From Maridesulfovibrio zosterae DSM 11974 (lineage in GTDB: Bacteria > Desulfobacterota > Desulfovibrionia > Desulfovibrionales > Desulfovibrionaceae), in the NCBI RefSeq assembly GCF_000425265.1, contig NZ_KE384343.1, forward strand, positions 298,774-362,773: DNA of 64,000 bases, written 5' to 3'. The notes under the pieces are model-generated. The model searched no databases. It was not told the DNA's origin and saw only the letters and a program-made list of their open reading frames with translations. Shown piece after piece: positions 17,168 to 28,841 of this stretch. The translations under genes were made by a program, and so were the position numbers. Within the stretch, counting starts at the first letter, position 1. The number at the start of each line of letters is the position of its first letter.

Positions 17168-18136
17168 ATGACTGAGTTATTAGCCTATTTTGAAAAGGAG
17201 TTGCCTCTAATTAACGGTTTTCTTGATGAGGAGACCGCTAAACTTGAAGGCTTGGTGAAAGGGGTGGCACGGCACGTACTTCTTGCCCCTGGTAAGAGGA
17301 TTCGTCCAATACTCACCATTCTTTCTGCACGAGGATTGGGATATTCCAAGGATGACCTGTACCCTTTAGCCGGTTCTCTGGAGCTTCTGCATGCTGCAAC
17401 ACTTTTGCATGATGATATACTTGATGATGCCGATCTGCGTAGAGGGGTTGAAGCTTCACATCTAGTATTTGGAACAACCGAAACAATTCTTGCCGGAGAT
17501 GTTCTTCTGGCACTAGCCAACCGTATCGGCGCAGATTACGGAAAATCCAGAATCAGCTCTGTTCTGGCTTCAGGTATTATGGCGACAGTTGAAGGTGAAA
17601 TCAGAGAGATAGCCCACATATCAGAACCCATGGTCGATCGTGGAATCTATATGGAAATTATCATAGGCAAGACGGCACGGCTTATTGAAACTTCGTGCCG
17701 TATTGGTGCTGCATTAGCCTGTGATGACCGCTCGCTTGAAGATGCTTTAGGGAATTTTGGTTTGAACATGGGTATTGCTTTTCAGCTTGTTGATGATGCG
17801 CTGGATTATGAGTCTCCTTCCGGGGATACCGGTAAGCCCGAAGGCGGTGATTTGAAAGAGGGCAAGATTACTTTACCGCTGATTCTTTATCTTGAGATGT
17901 TACAAGCTAAAGAGGCAGAAGAATTGCTTGCTCATATTAAGAATCGTACTCTTTCAGACGAAAGGCGTGATCAGGTTCTTGAAGATATTAGAAAGCATGA
18001 GTTCGGAGCCAAAACCAGAGCATCTGCAGCTGAATACATTGAAAAAGCAAAACAGTGTCTTGCCCCACTTCCGGATAGTGTTGAGAGCAGAGTGCTTAAA
18101 CTAGCAGCTGATTTTGTGTTGACCCGAAGCAAGTAG
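17168..18136 (+). CDS. Polyprenyl diphosphate synthase (menaquinone side chain)
   Basis: A 322-residue trans-prenyltransferase that elongates farnesyl/geranylgeranyl diphosphate with isopentenyl diphosphate. Visible are PGKRIRPILTIL, the first Asp-rich motif LLHDDILDDADLRRG and the second QLVDDALDYES, followed by GDLKEGKITLPLI. Proteins in this context are usually annotated as octaprenyl or heptaprenyl diphosphate synthase; chain length cannot be fixed by eye. It lies 50 bases after mqnB and 27 bases before the HDOD-GGDEF gene. Confidence 0.92.
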   Translation: MTELLAYFEKELPLINGFLDEETAKLEGLVKGVARHVLLAPGKRIRPILTILSARGLGYSKDDLYPLAGSLELLHAATLLHDDILDDADLRRGVEASHLVFGTTETILAGDVLLALANRIGADYGKSRISSVLASGIMATVEGEIREIAHISEPMVDRGIYMEIIIGKTARLIETSCRIGAALACDDRSLEDALGNFGLNMGIAFQLVDDALDYESPSGDTGKPEGGDLKEGKITLPLILYLEMLQAKEAEELLAHIKNRTLSDERRDQVLEDIRKHEFGAKTRASAAEYIEKAKQCLAPLPDSVESRVLKLAADFVLTRSK

Positions 18137-18163
18137 GTGTCTTTTTAAAAGGAGCAGGAAGCA

Positions 18164-20647
18164 ATGAGTCTTGATGAAATCCTTGAATCTCCAAGGTTGA
18201 TGATGAAGCTTAGCTTTCCTCCTGTAATGTTGCAGTTGATGGAGGAAGCCAGTAAGACTGAACCCGACTTTGCCGTTCTCGGTGAGATCATCAGCATGGA
18301 CCCTGTACTTTCAACAACTATTCTTACACTTGTAAACTCTCCTTTCTATGGATTATCACAGGAAGTTTCTGATCTCAAAAGGGCTGCTGTCGTTTTAGGG
18401 ACTAGAGAGCTTCTTAATCTTGCTGTAACTGTCAGCTATCATAAACATATTTCAAGTAAGATTGAAGATGACGGATATAAGGTCTACAATGATTGGATGC
18501 TTACTGTGTGGGGAGCTATAGCTGCTCAACTTATTGCTTCCAGAATATGTCCTGAACAAGTTGACAAGGTCTACTTGTGCTGTCTTCTAAAAGATATTTC
18601 TTTGCTCTTTTTGAGGAGTGCCGCACCAAAAGAAATTCCTGATCTTGCAAAACTAGATTCCGTTGCAATGTCGTATCCTGGGCAGGTAGAAGCTGAAAAT
18701 GACTCTTGGGGTATGACTCATGGTGATCTTAGTCAGCTGTTGCTCGCGCGGTGGAAAATGAGCAATTTGGATTGTTCTCCTTTGCGAAATCATCATTGTA
18801 TGGATGAAATTGATTCCTTTGATTTGCCTACTCAGGCGATTATTTTGGCAACGAGATGGGCAGAGATGGAACTTGGTAATGATTCTAAGCCCTTCAATGT
18901 TTTGCAATTTGAAATGCAGCTTCAAAGTACTCTTCATATGGAAGAAGATGTTCTTGAGGATTTCCGCGCTTTATGCAGAACCAAGTTTCAGTCGATGTTA
19001 TCCACTTTGGGAATTGAAGAAGGTGATATCGAGAGACATTTTTATAAACACTCTATAAAAAGCCTTCAGTCTAATTATTTTTTGAGTCTTGAGCTGCTCA
19101 CAGCTGAAGGAGGCGTCAAATCTATTGCACAGATTATGGGGCGCCATATAAGATTGAATTGGGATATGACTGAATGGGAGCTGGCTTTGAAATCCCCACA
19201 CACGGATTCATTTCATCTTTTTCAGGCTTCAAGTTCAGGTCTTATAAAGGTCGCAGGTAGTTGTGTTCAAAATAGTTTACCATGGACCATGCGTGGCGGG
19301 AGTATAGATATTACAAGCCGTAATATCCTTTTGGGCCAGTTTCGTTATGTTGCAAAAGGTCTGGCTCAGGAAGAGAAGAAAAACCTAAAACTCTATTTTA
19401 AATTTATCGGTCAAGCTTATGAGCACTATTGTGCTAAACAGCATCTCATTGAAGACAGAGCCGCTATTCTTGAAGCTTTGCCACTAGGTGTTGCATCTCT
19501 TGATATAAGCGGAATGCTCTTTGACATGAATGAAGAGATGGGGCGCTTCCTTGGCCGTGATGCGTTAACTGTAACAAAGAGTTTCAGTGACCTTTTTCAA
19601 ACTGGTCTTAGTGCCGATCTTGGAAAGGGTTGGCGTGATTTTCTTGAAAACGAAAATAAAGATTCATTTAGTAAAATTATGTGTGTAGTCCTTCGCAAAG
19701 ATGGGTTGCCTAGAGATGCATGTCTTTATATCTCTGCAAGTAAGCAGAACAAAGGTGGAGACCAGCTAATTACTGTTGTAATGGAAGATATCCGGGAAAT
19801 TTCGGAGAGCCAGATTCAGGCGCTTAAGCAGAGAGATTTTCTGGAAGGTCTGGTTGATTCCATGCGTGACATCGTTTTTACTGTAGATATAAGAGGAAAT
19901 ATTAATTATGCCTCTGCCCGTTTTTCAAAAATTTTCATAGGCAGGAATCTTTTCGAGATTGCAAAACCAGGCGAAACTTTCACAGGAGTATGGGGTCCAG
20001 AGCTGTTTGGGCAGAAAAAAAGTGTAGTTGAGGTTTTGCTTAAGCGGACTGATACAGCTGGAAGGCCATTTGAACTTGTTATCAGTCAGTTGTCAGGACG
20101 AGACGGTAAACATCTGATCGTTGCCCGTGATCTGACTCATATAAGACGGCTTGAAGATAAATTGAAACGACAGGCTGTTTTTGACGGGCTTACGGATATT
20201 TATAACCATACTCAATTTAATAGCCTTCTCGGGCGTGAGATCACTCGCAGTAACAGGACAGGCCGCCCCATCGGCTTACTTTTTTTTGATCTTGATGGTT
20301 TCAAAGCAGTCAACGATACAGAAGGGCATCTTGCTGGAGATGATGTTTTAAGGAGCGTAGCAAAGATTTTAAAAGCTGAGTTGCGTGCAGGTATGGATTT
20401 TCCGTGCAGGTACGGAGGGGATGAATTTGCTGTGATTGTTACTGAAGTGCGTCCTGAGGCACTCGAGAAGATAAGCGGTAGGATTCGGCTCAGAATAGAG
20501 AACAAATTTTTAGGTAAAGTAACCATCAGCGGAGGGCTGACCTTGCTTCAGGACGGTGATACCCCTGTAAGTATGCTTAATCGGGCAGACAAGGCCGTTT
20601 ATGAAGCTAAGGGTTTAGGCGGAAATGTACTGGTCTGGGCCAAGTAG
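18164..20647 (+). CDS. HDOD-PAS-GGDEF signalling protein, probable diguanylate cyclase
   Basis: The 827-residue protein has no transmembrane segment. Residues about 10-220 form an HDOD domain (LSFPPVMLQLMEE, MDPVLSTTILTLVNSPFYG, AAVVLGTRELLNLAVTVS). A middle region of unclear fold is followed by two PAS-like segments (around 450-660, including LPLGVASLDISGMLFDMNEE and VDSMRDIVFTVDIRGNINY). The C-terminal GGDEF domain has LFFDLDGFKAVND and the intact active-site loop RYGGDEF (around 749-755), so cyclic di-GMP synthesis is expected. AGGAG precedes the ATG. It may be cotranscribed with the menaquinone genes and is followed by purSL. Confidence 0.9.
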   Translation: MSLDEILESPRLMMKLSFPPVMLQLMEEASKTEPDFAVLGEIISMDPVLSTTILTLVNSPFYGLSQEVSDLKRAAVVLGTRELLNLAVTVSYHKHISSKIEDDGYKVYNDWMLTVWGAIAAQLIASRICPEQVDKVYLCCLLKDISLLFLRSAAPKEIPDLAKLDSVAMSYPGQVEAENDSWGMTHGDLSQLLLARWKMSNLDCSPLRNHHCMDEIDSFDLPTQAIILATRWAEMELGNDSKPFNVLQFEMQLQSTLHMEEDVLEDFRALCRTKFQSMLSTLGIEEGDIERHFYKHSIKSLQSNYFLSLELLTAEGGVKSIAQIMGRHIRLNWDMTEWELALKSPHTDSFHLFQASSSGLIKVAGSCVQNSLPWTMRGGSIDITSRNILLGQFRYVAKGLAQEEKKNLKLYFKFIGQAYEHYCAKQHLIEDRAAILEALPLGVASLDISGMLFDMNEEMGRFLGRDALTVTKSFSDLFQTGLSADLGKGWRDFLENENKDSFSKIMCVVLRKDGLPRDACLYISASKQNKGGDQLITVVMEDIREISESQIQALKQRDFLEGLVDSMRDIVFTVDIRGNINYASARFSKIFIGRNLFEIAKPGETFTGVWGPELFGQKKSVVEVLLKRTDTAGRPFELVISQLSGRDGKHLIVARDLTHIRRLEDKLKRQAVFDGLTDIYNHTQFNSLLGREITRSNRTGRPIGLLFFDLDGFKAVNDTEGHLAGDDVLRSVAKILKAELRAGMDFPCRYGGDEFAVIVTEVRPEALEKISGRIRLRIENKFLGKVTISGGLTLLQDGDTPVSMLNRADKAVYEAKGLGGNVLVWAK

Positions 20648-20688
20648 GTCCTGATTTGATTTATACAACTAATTTTAAGGAGATTGCC

Positions 20689-23667
20689 ATGCTCTGGCGT
20701 GTCGAGGTCGCACTCAAAGACCATGTTCGCGATGTTCACGGACATAAAGTTTCCAACAAGATAAAAGAAGAACTCGGTATTGACGCCGGCGAAGTCCGGA
20801 CGATCAAAGTATATACTGTAGAAGGTCTTGAAAAAGACGAAATTGAAAAAGTGCTGGAAATGGGCGTCTTACATGATCCCGTATTACATATTTCTTCACT
20901 TAAACCTCTGGCTAAAGATTTCGCATGGAATCTTGAAGTTGGTTTTCGTCCAGGTGTTACTGATAACGAAGGCCGTACCGCCAAGGAGTCAGTTGTTCTG
21001 GTAACTGGGCCGGCTGATGCTTCTACTATTAAAGTATATACATCCACTCAGTATATTTTTTCCAAAGATCTTGGTCTGGATAAAATTACTCATATTGCCA
21101 AAGACCTGCTGGCAAACGAACTCATTCAGCGTTACGAGATTCGTTCAGCCGAAGAGTGGATACAGTCCCCCGGCTTTGAAGCTAAAGCGGCACGAGTTAC
21201 CGGAAAAGCCAGTGATGAAGTTGCCACAATTGATCTTGCTTCAATGAATGATGATGAAATGGTTGCTTTCAGCCGTGCCAATACTCTGGCGCTGAGTCTT
21301 GAAGAATTTCATGGCATCCGTGATTACTATGCTGACCCTGAAGTTGTTAAGCAGCGTGAAGAAATGGGGCTGACAGCTACACCAACTGATGCTGAACTTG
21401 AGGCTCTTGCACAGACATGGTCCGAGCATTGTAAGCATAAAATTTTCAGTTCAAAGATTGAATATGAAAATAAGGAAACCGGATTTTCCAGTACCGTAGA
21501 CAGCCTTTATAAAACATGCATTATGAAAACCACTAAGGAAATCCGTGCCGAAAAGGGTGATGATGATTTCTGTCTATCCGTTTTCAAAGATAATGCCGGG
21601 GTTATCAAGTTTAATGATAAACTCAATGTTTGTGTGAAGATGGAAACTCATAACAGTCCCTCAGCTCTGGACCCTTACGGCGGAGCTTTGACCGGGATTG
21701 TAGGTGTTAACCGTGACCCTATGGGAACCGGCCTTGGCGCAAATCTGCTTTGTAACACAGATGTATTTTGTTTTGCTTCTCCTTTTCATGAAGGAGAGCT
21801 TCCTCCACGTCTGCTGCACCCGCGTCGTGTGTTCGAAGGTGTACGTGAAGGTGTAGAGCATGGTGGTAACAAGTCAGGTATTCCAACAGTTAATGGTTCT
21901 ATTGTTTTCGATGAAAGATATCTTGGTAAACCACTAGTTTATTGTGGAACTATAGGAACCATGCCGGTAAAATCTGCCGGACGCCTCAGCTATGAGAAAA
22001 AGGCTCTTCCCGGTGATATCATAGTAATGACTGGTGGACGTATCGGTAAAGATGGTATTCATGGCGCAACGTTTTCTTCTGAAGAACTGCACGAAGGTTC
22101 GCCTGCAACTGCAGTTCAGATCGGAGACCCTATTACTCAGCGCAAAATGTACGACTGCCTTATGCGTGCCCGTGATCTTGGCTTGTACAATGCCATCACC
22201 GATAATGGAGCAGGAGGACTGTCTTCATCTGTTGGTGAAATGGCGGAAGACAGCGGTGGTTGTGATCTTGACCTCGCTAAAGCCCCCCTTAAATATGACG
22301 GTCTTAAACCGTGGGAAATTCTTGTTTCCGAAGCTCAGGAGCGCATGACTCTCGCTGTTCCTCCAGAGAAGCTGGACGAGTTTATGGCTCTGGCTGATGA
22401 AATGGATGTTGAAGCAACTGCTCTTGGAACTTACACCGATAGCGGCCTCTACAATATCCGTTATGGTGAAAAGCCTGTTGCCTGCCTGCGCATGGATTTT
22501 CTCCATGATGGTGTTCCTCAGATGCAGCTGAAAGCTGTATGGGAACGCCCTGTTATTGAATCAAGTGGCGAGCCTGTAGTCGAAGATCATACTGCTCTGC
22601 TTAAGGATATGCTCGGCAGACTCAATATTTGTAGTAAAGAATACGTTATCCGCCAATATGATCACGAGGTTCAGGGACGAAGTGTAGTTAAGCCTCTGGT
22701 TGGTGAGAAAGAAGACGGACCTGCTGATGCCGGTGTACTCAGACCTGATTATGATTCAGACAAGGGTCTTGTTGTTTCACATGGTATCTGTCCAAAATTC
22801 AGTGATCTGGACACCTACTGGATGATGGCTAACGCTGTTGATGAAGCTATTCGAAACGCCGTAGCCGTTGGCGGTGATATTACCCATATGGCCGGTATTG
22901 ATAACTTCTGCTGGTGCGATCCGGTTCAGTCTGAGTCAACTCCCGACGGTCACTACAAACTTGCTCAGCTTGTTCGTGCAAATCAGGCTTTGTCGCATTT
23001 TTGCCGTGCTTTCGGAGTACCATGTATTTCCGGTAAAGACTCAATGAAGAATGACTACAAAGGCGGAGGAGTTAAAATTTCAATTCCACCGACTGTATTA
23101 TTCTCCGTTGTGGGTACTGTCCCAGACATTAACAAGTGCGTAACCTCCGACTTTAAAAAGCCAGGTGAGTTCGTATATGTTCTTGGATTGACCCGCAATG
23201 AGATGGGCGGTTCAGAGATAGCTTCTCAGCTTGGATTCAGCCATAATATTGTTCCGCAGGTTGAAGCTCTAACTGCAAAGAAACGTTATCTCACTTTGAA
23301 TAACGCAATGAGTCAGGGACTTGTCTCATCATGTCATGATTTGTCAGACGGTGGGCTTGGTGTTGCTCTTGCTGAAATGTCCATCGGTGGCCGCATTGGT
23401 TGTGAAATTGATCTGCGTTCCGTGCCGACTGAATATGGCATGTCTACTCTTTCCGTTCTTTACAGTGAAACTGCCAGTCGTTTTGCGGTAACAGTTGCAC
23501 CTGAGAACGCTGCAAAGTTTGAAGACCTGTTTGCAGGGCAGATTTGCAAGCGTATAGGTATGACTGTAGGCGGAGATTCCTTCGGTCTCATGGAAGGAAC
23601 ATTCGGTATAGTAAGAAGTAAGATTGAACATCTTGCGACTGCTTTTAAAGCTACACTCGATTGGTAA
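20689..23667 (+). CDS. purSL: Phosphoribosylformylglycinamidine synthase, PurS-PurL fusion
   Basis: The 992-residue protein joins a PurS-like N-terminal domain (about 1-82, MLWRVEVALKDHVRDVHG and VYTVEGLEKDEIEKVL) to a PurL synthetase. PurL features are ALAQTWSEHCKHKIF, METHNSPSALDPYGGA, ISGKDSMKNDYKGGG and SSCHDLSDGGLGVALAE. It converts FGAR to FGAM in purine synthesis; no glutaminase (PurQ) domain is present, so PurQ must come from elsewhere. The start at 20689 follows AAGGAG; the longer frame from 20656 lacks support. A terminator follows. Confidence 0.93.
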   Translation: MLWRVEVALKDHVRDVHGHKVSNKIKEELGIDAGEVRTIKVYTVEGLEKDEIEKVLEMGVLHDPVLHISSLKPLAKDFAWNLEVGFRPGVTDNEGRTAKESVVLVTGPADASTIKVYTSTQYIFSKDLGLDKITHIAKDLLANELIQRYEIRSAEEWIQSPGFEAKAARVTGKASDEVATIDLASMNDDEMVAFSRANTLALSLEEFHGIRDYYADPEVVKQREEMGLTATPTDAELEALAQTWSEHCKHKIFSSKIEYENKETGFSSTVDSLYKTCIMKTTKEIRAEKGDDDFCLSVFKDNAGVIKFNDKLNVCVKMETHNSPSALDPYGGALTGIVGVNRDPMGTGLGANLLCNTDVFCFASPFHEGELPPRLLHPRRVFEGVREGVEHGGNKSGIPTVNGSIVFDERYLGKPLVYCGTIGTMPVKSAGRLSYEKKALPGDIIVMTGGRIGKDGIHGATFSSEELHEGSPATAVQIGDPITQRKMYDCLMRARDLGLYNAITDNGAGGLSSSVGEMAEDSGGCDLDLAKAPLKYDGLKPWEILVSEAQERMTLAVPPEKLDEFMALADEMDVEATALGTYTDSGLYNIRYGEKPVACLRMDFLHDGVPQMQLKAVWERPVIESSGEPVVEDHTALLKDMLGRLNICSKEYVIRQYDHEVQGRSVVKPLVGEKEDGPADAGVLRPDYDSDKGLVVSHGICPKFSDLDTYWMMANAVDEAIRNAVAVGGDITHMAGIDNFCWCDPVQSESTPDGHYKLAQLVRANQALSHFCRAFGVPCISGKDSMKNDYKGGGVKISIPPTVLFSVVGTVPDINKCVTSDFKKPGEFVYVLGLTRNEMGGSEIASQLGFSHNIVPQVEALTAKKRYLTLNNAMSQGLVSSCHDLSDGGLGVALAEMSIGGRIGCEIDLRSVPTEYGMSTLSVLYSETASRFAVTVAPENAAKFEDLFAGQICKRIGMTVGGDSFGLMEGTFGIVRSKIEHLATAFKATLDW

Positions 23668-23691
23668 GATTACTTTATTCATAAAAAATTG

Positions 23692-23724
23692 AAGGCCGTG
23701 TCTCATAAGGACACGGCCTTTTTT
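23692..23724 (+). terminator. Intrinsic terminator after purSL
   Basis: AAGGCCGTGTC pairs with GACACGGCCTT across a seven-base loop and is followed by a T run. It begins about 25 bases after the stop. Confidence 0.93.
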
Positions 23725-23855
23725 ATGGTTTCTGAAAAAACGTTGAACCGTAACTTAATTGTAGGGTTATTTAGACGGCTCCACTTTATTGAATAGGCAA
23801 AATGAACGACCAATCTCGTGCCAGAATAATGAGATAGTGTCAGGAGGATTTTGCC

Positions 23856-26288
23856 ATGAACGTTACCAATGTTAGAGTGGATTTACATGTTCATTCAAAA
23901 TATTCAACACGACCTTCCCAATGGATTTTGCAGAAGTTGAATTGTCCTGAGAGTTTTACAGAGCCGCTTAAGATTTATGAAAGAGCATGTGCTAGATCAA
24001 TGAATATGGTCACTATAACCGATCATAATACCATTAATGGCAGTCTAGAAATTGCACACCTTGATAACGCATTTGTCAGCGAAGAGATAACAACATATTT
24101 TCCTGAAGACGGTTGTAAGCTTCATGTTCTTGCATATAACATAACTGAAGAGCATCATCGTGAGTTTCAAAAGATACGTGAAAACGTTCATGATCTGGTT
24201 GTCTACTTACGAGAACAAGGCATTGTTCATGTTCTTGCCCATCCCCTTTTTGCCGTTAACGAGAGACTTACGCCGGATCATTTTGAGAAATCTCTGCTCA
24301 TGTTTAATTTGTTGGAATTGAATGGAACCAGAGATGAAATACAGAATTCAGCCTTGCGAAGCATTGTGAATAGCCTTAATCCTGAAAAAGTTGATTTCCT
24401 TGCTAATAAGCACAACATCGAGCCATATGGGAATACCCCGTGGGTTAAGGGGCTTACCGGAGGTTCAGATGACCATTCTGGAATCAATATTGCGCGAGTT
24501 TATACTGAAATTGTTGGCGTAAACACTCCGCAGCAAATGCTTCAAGCTGTAGACGAAGGAAAGTGTATGGTTCAAGGCAACGCTGCCACTCCACATACAA
24601 TGGCTCATAATCTTTATGGTATCGCCTACCAGTTCTATAAAAGTCATTTTGACGTCACAAAGCTTAAGAGATCCGCAGAATGTTTTCGGTTCATAGATAA
24701 CATCCTTGATCCTGGTGACAAGGAATTGCCTACGTTACTTGAGAAATTGCAAGGCCTTATATATAGGCATAAGTCAAAGAAATATTATAAAACTTCAGAC
24801 TGTGTTCAGGCTGCTCTTTTACGTGAAGCAAATCATATTGTTGAAAGTGACGAAGGAGCACGCAAAGTTTGTGACGGTTCAAAAATATGCCCAGAAGAGC
24901 TTGAAGAGGAATGGTTTCGTTTTGTAGGAAATGCCACAGACAAGGTTCTTTCAGGACTTGGAAATAAAATTATAAATAGTGCAATCGGTGCTAATTTTTT
25001 TGATGTATTCCATACAATAGGTGCAGCCGGATCATTATATGCCATTCTGGCTCCGTATTTTCTTTCATATGGACTTTTTGCCAGTGAGAGGGAATTAGCT
25101 CGTGAATGCATGTTTACTTTTGATTTGGGCGATCCTCTTGGGGCAGAAACAAAGATCGCACATTTTACAGACACTTTCATGGATATAAATGGAGTTGCAT
25201 TGACTCTTCAAAATCAACTTGAGGTTGCACGTAAGCATAACAAAAATTTAACTGTCGTGACTTGCGGATCAGATAGTGGAGGTGGACAGGTTGTAAATTT
25301 TAAGCCTGCCGGTGAATTCAATCTTCCAGAGTATCCTGAACTGTCTTTTAAGTACCCACCTTTTTTACGTGTTTTATCACATTGTCTTGAAAATAATTAC
25401 ACCTTGCTGCATCTTGCAACACCCGGTCCTGTGGGCCTTGCAGGGCTTGCTGTTGCAAAACTTTTGAAACTACCTGTACATGGAACGTATCACACGGCAT
25501 TTCCACAATATGTAAAAGCGTTTACCGAAGATACTGGCTTAGAAGATATGGCGTGGAAATTCATGATCTGGTTTTACAATCAAATGGATACCGTTTTTGT
25601 GCCTTCTGAGGCAACAGGTGATGAACTGATTGAGAAAGGTGTTGGAAGAGATAAAATCAAAGTATATCCAAGAGGTGTTGATATCGAGCGTTTCACTCCT
25701 GAAAAGCGAAATGGTTTTTATAGCGGACGATTTAAAGTAAAAGAAGCCGTAAAGTTGCTTTATGTTGGCCGGGTTTCTAAAGAAAAGAATCTCGATATTC
25801 TTGCAGAAGCATTCAAAACAGTTTCTCCGATGCGGCCGGAGCTCCATCTTGTTGTTGTTGGGGAGGGACCGTATCTTGAAGAAATGCAGAGGTTGCTCAG
25901 GGGATTGCCGGTAACTTTTACAGGGTATCTCGAAGGTGAAGAATTAACAGGATGTTATGCCAGTTCTGATATTTTTGTATTTCCTTCGGCAACGGATACA
26001 TTTGGTAATGTGGTTCTCGAAGCACAGGCTTCCGGATTACCCGTAATTGTGACTGATTTTGGAGGTCCTTGCGAAAACCTAATTGAAGATAAAACCGGGC
26101 TTATTGTCGAAGCCGGGAATGCTGATGCTATGGCCAGAGCCATTTTAAGGTTCAGCGATCATCCTGAACTTTTACAATATATGAAACAAAGTGCTCGAAA
26201 ATATACCGAGAAAAGATCCTTTGATGAAGAATTCCTTAAAACATGGATAATGTATGAAGAACTATCAAGGCGTGGTTCTGTTCAGTAA
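23856..26288 (+). CDS. PHP phosphoesterase - glycosyltransferase (GT4) fusion, 810 aa
   Basis: The N-terminal quarter is a PHP domain with metal-binding motifs DLHVHSKYS, ITDHNT, HVLAHPLF and GGSDDHSG. A linker of about 150 residues follows. The C-terminal half is a GT-B fold glycosyltransferase of family 4: HGTYHTAFPQYVKAF, VPSEATGDELIEKG, LYVGRVSKEKNLDILAEAF and, in the donor site, FPSATDTFGNVVLEAQASG. It has no signal peptide. The domain pair suggests that a phosphorylated sugar or lipid head group is dephosphorylated and glycosylated by one polypeptide, which is inference. AGGAGG precedes the ATG; the gene is monocistronic. Confidence 0.88.
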   Translation: MNVTNVRVDLHVHSKYSTRPSQWILQKLNCPESFTEPLKIYERACARSMNMVTITDHNTINGSLEIAHLDNAFVSEEITTYFPEDGCKLHVLAYNITEEHHREFQKIRENVHDLVVYLREQGIVHVLAHPLFAVNERLTPDHFEKSLLMFNLLELNGTRDEIQNSALRSIVNSLNPEKVDFLANKHNIEPYGNTPWVKGLTGGSDDHSGINIARVYTEIVGVNTPQQMLQAVDEGKCMVQGNAATPHTMAHNLYGIAYQFYKSHFDVTKLKRSAECFRFIDNILDPGDKELPTLLEKLQGLIYRHKSKKYYKTSDCVQAALLREANHIVESDEGARKVCDGSKICPEELEEEWFRFVGNATDKVLSGLGNKIINSAIGANFFDVFHTIGAAGSLYAILAPYFLSYGLFASERELARECMFTFDLGDPLGAETKIAHFTDTFMDINGVALTLQNQLEVARKHNKNLTVVTCGSDSGGGQVVNFKPAGEFNLPEYPELSFKYPPFLRVLSHCLENNYTLLHLATPGPVGLAGLAVAKLLKLPVHGTYHTAFPQYVKAFTEDTGLEDMAWKFMIWFYNQMDTVFVPSEATGDELIEKGVGRDKIKVYPRGVDIERFTPEKRNGFYSGRFKVKEAVKLLYVGRVSKEKNLDILAEAFKTVSPMRPELHLVVVGEGPYLEEMQRLLRGLPVTFTGYLEGEELTGCYASSDIFVFPSATDTFGNVVLEAQASGLPVIVTDFGGPCENLIEDKTGLIVEAGNADAMARAILRFSDHPELLQYMKQSARKYTEKRSFDEEFLKTWIMYEELSRRGSVQ

Positions 26289-26373
26289 TGATTATGGATG
26301 ATTGGCTGACAGAGAATGAATATATTTAAAGGTAAGTGAAGTTAGTAAGTTTGAATATCTGGATTTGAAAGTA

Positions 26374-26412
26374 CTAAAAAAGGCCCTGCAAGCATCAGCT
26401 TGCAGGGCCTTT
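26374..26412 (-). terminator. Intrinsic terminator of groEL (bidirectional stem)
   Basis: AAAGGCCCTGCAAGC (26379-26393) pairs perfectly with GCTTGCAGGGCCTTT (26398-26412) around a four-base loop. On the minus strand the stem is followed by TTTTTTAG, ending groEL; on the plus strand the same stem may end the PHP-GT gene. Confidence 0.92.
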
Positions 26413-26433
26413 AATAATTAATCTAGTACAAAA

Positions 26434-28053
<1,620 letters not shown>

Positions 28054-28073
28054 TTATGTGTAGAGCTTAAAAA

Positions 28074-28346
28074 TTACTCAACTATTGCGAGAATTTCTTC
28101 TTCGCGCATGATGATGAAATCATCAGCATCAATTTTGAGTTCGTTGCCTGCATATTTAGCGAAAAGAACTACGTCTCCAGCTTTAACAGACATGGAGTTG
28201 TTGTCTTTACCTGGACCGGCAGCAACAACTTCACCTTTCATAGGTTTTTCTTTTGCGGAGTCGGGGATGATAATTCCACCGGCAGTTTTCTGCTCGGTTT
28301 CCAAACGTTTAATAAGTACACGATCCTGTAACGGCTTGAGATTCAT
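28074..28346 (-). CDS. groES: 10-kDa co-chaperonin GroES
   Basis: The 90-residue protein begins [16 protein letters not shown], carries the mobile-loop region [19 protein letters not shown] and ends [13 protein letters not shown]. It caps the GroEL ring. GGAGGAAAC precedes the ATG. It is the first gene of the groES-groEL operon, with a 5' leader that can form two hairpins (see 28347-28841). Confidence 0.97.
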   Translation of the reverse strand: MNLKPLQDRVLIKRLETEQKTAGGIIIPDSAKEKPMKGEVVAAGPGKDNNSMSVKAGDVVLFAKYAGNELKIDADDFIIMREEEILAIVE

Positions 28347-28841
28347 GTTTCCTCCAGAATAAAATAAACTTTTGTGATAATAATAAGTAATCCGTGCGAG
28401 TTAGACGGATCAAACTTTTAAGTTTCAAAGCCTGCGTATTATCGCAGGCCGAATACTTCAATGAAGAAGCTATGCTAAACTAAGACAGCTGATGAGTAAG
28501 TCAACACCATGAGTTAAAAAAAGTTAATTTACTTTTAAGAATTTTCGAAATAAGCAATATTGGTGTTTTTGCGAAAAAAAATGGCAATAATTATGCTGAA
28601 TCGCTATTAGAGCTTGACATTACTACGCTAATGTCTGTAATCCGCCTCCTCCACCCTTAGTCCGACCAGCTGATTGTGCCAGGCTGGATAATGTTGAATA
28701 TTTTTATGTTCTCAGAAATTCGTTAACAAGTTTCGATTCGCCTTTGGCTATGGCTTTTTCTCACTTTCTGGTGTAGGGGCCTTTTAAGGGGACGGATATT
28801 CCGCCATTTGTGCGGACAAAATCATTTTTAAGGAGTTAACT
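28347..28841. promoter_or_regulatory. Divergent groES / HU regulatory region
   Basis: About 495 bases lie between the divergent groES and HU starts. On the groES leader side two hairpins are visible: GCCTGCG/CGCAGGC (28429-28448) and ATCCGT/ACGGAT (28389-28409). No CIRCE repeat (TTAGCACTC-N9-GAGTGCTAA) or clear heat-shock sigma-factor promoter is seen. A good sigma-70 type promoter for HU lies at 28614-28641, giving a leader of almost 200 bases. A TTGACT on the minus strand near 28500 might serve groES but its -10 is weak. Confidence 0.55.
28614..28641 (+). promoter_or_regulatory. Sigma-70-type promoter for the HU gene
   Basis: TTGACA (28614-28619), a 16-base spacer and TGTAAT (28636-28641) give a near-consensus promoter. 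Transcription would start near 28648 and leave a 5' leader of about 195 bases before the HU start codon. Confidence 0.7.

Noticed and set aside
28347-28613. CIRCE element expected before groES
   Set aside because: No TTAGCACTC-N9-GAGTGCTAA or close variant was found on either strand; heat-shock control may use another signal.
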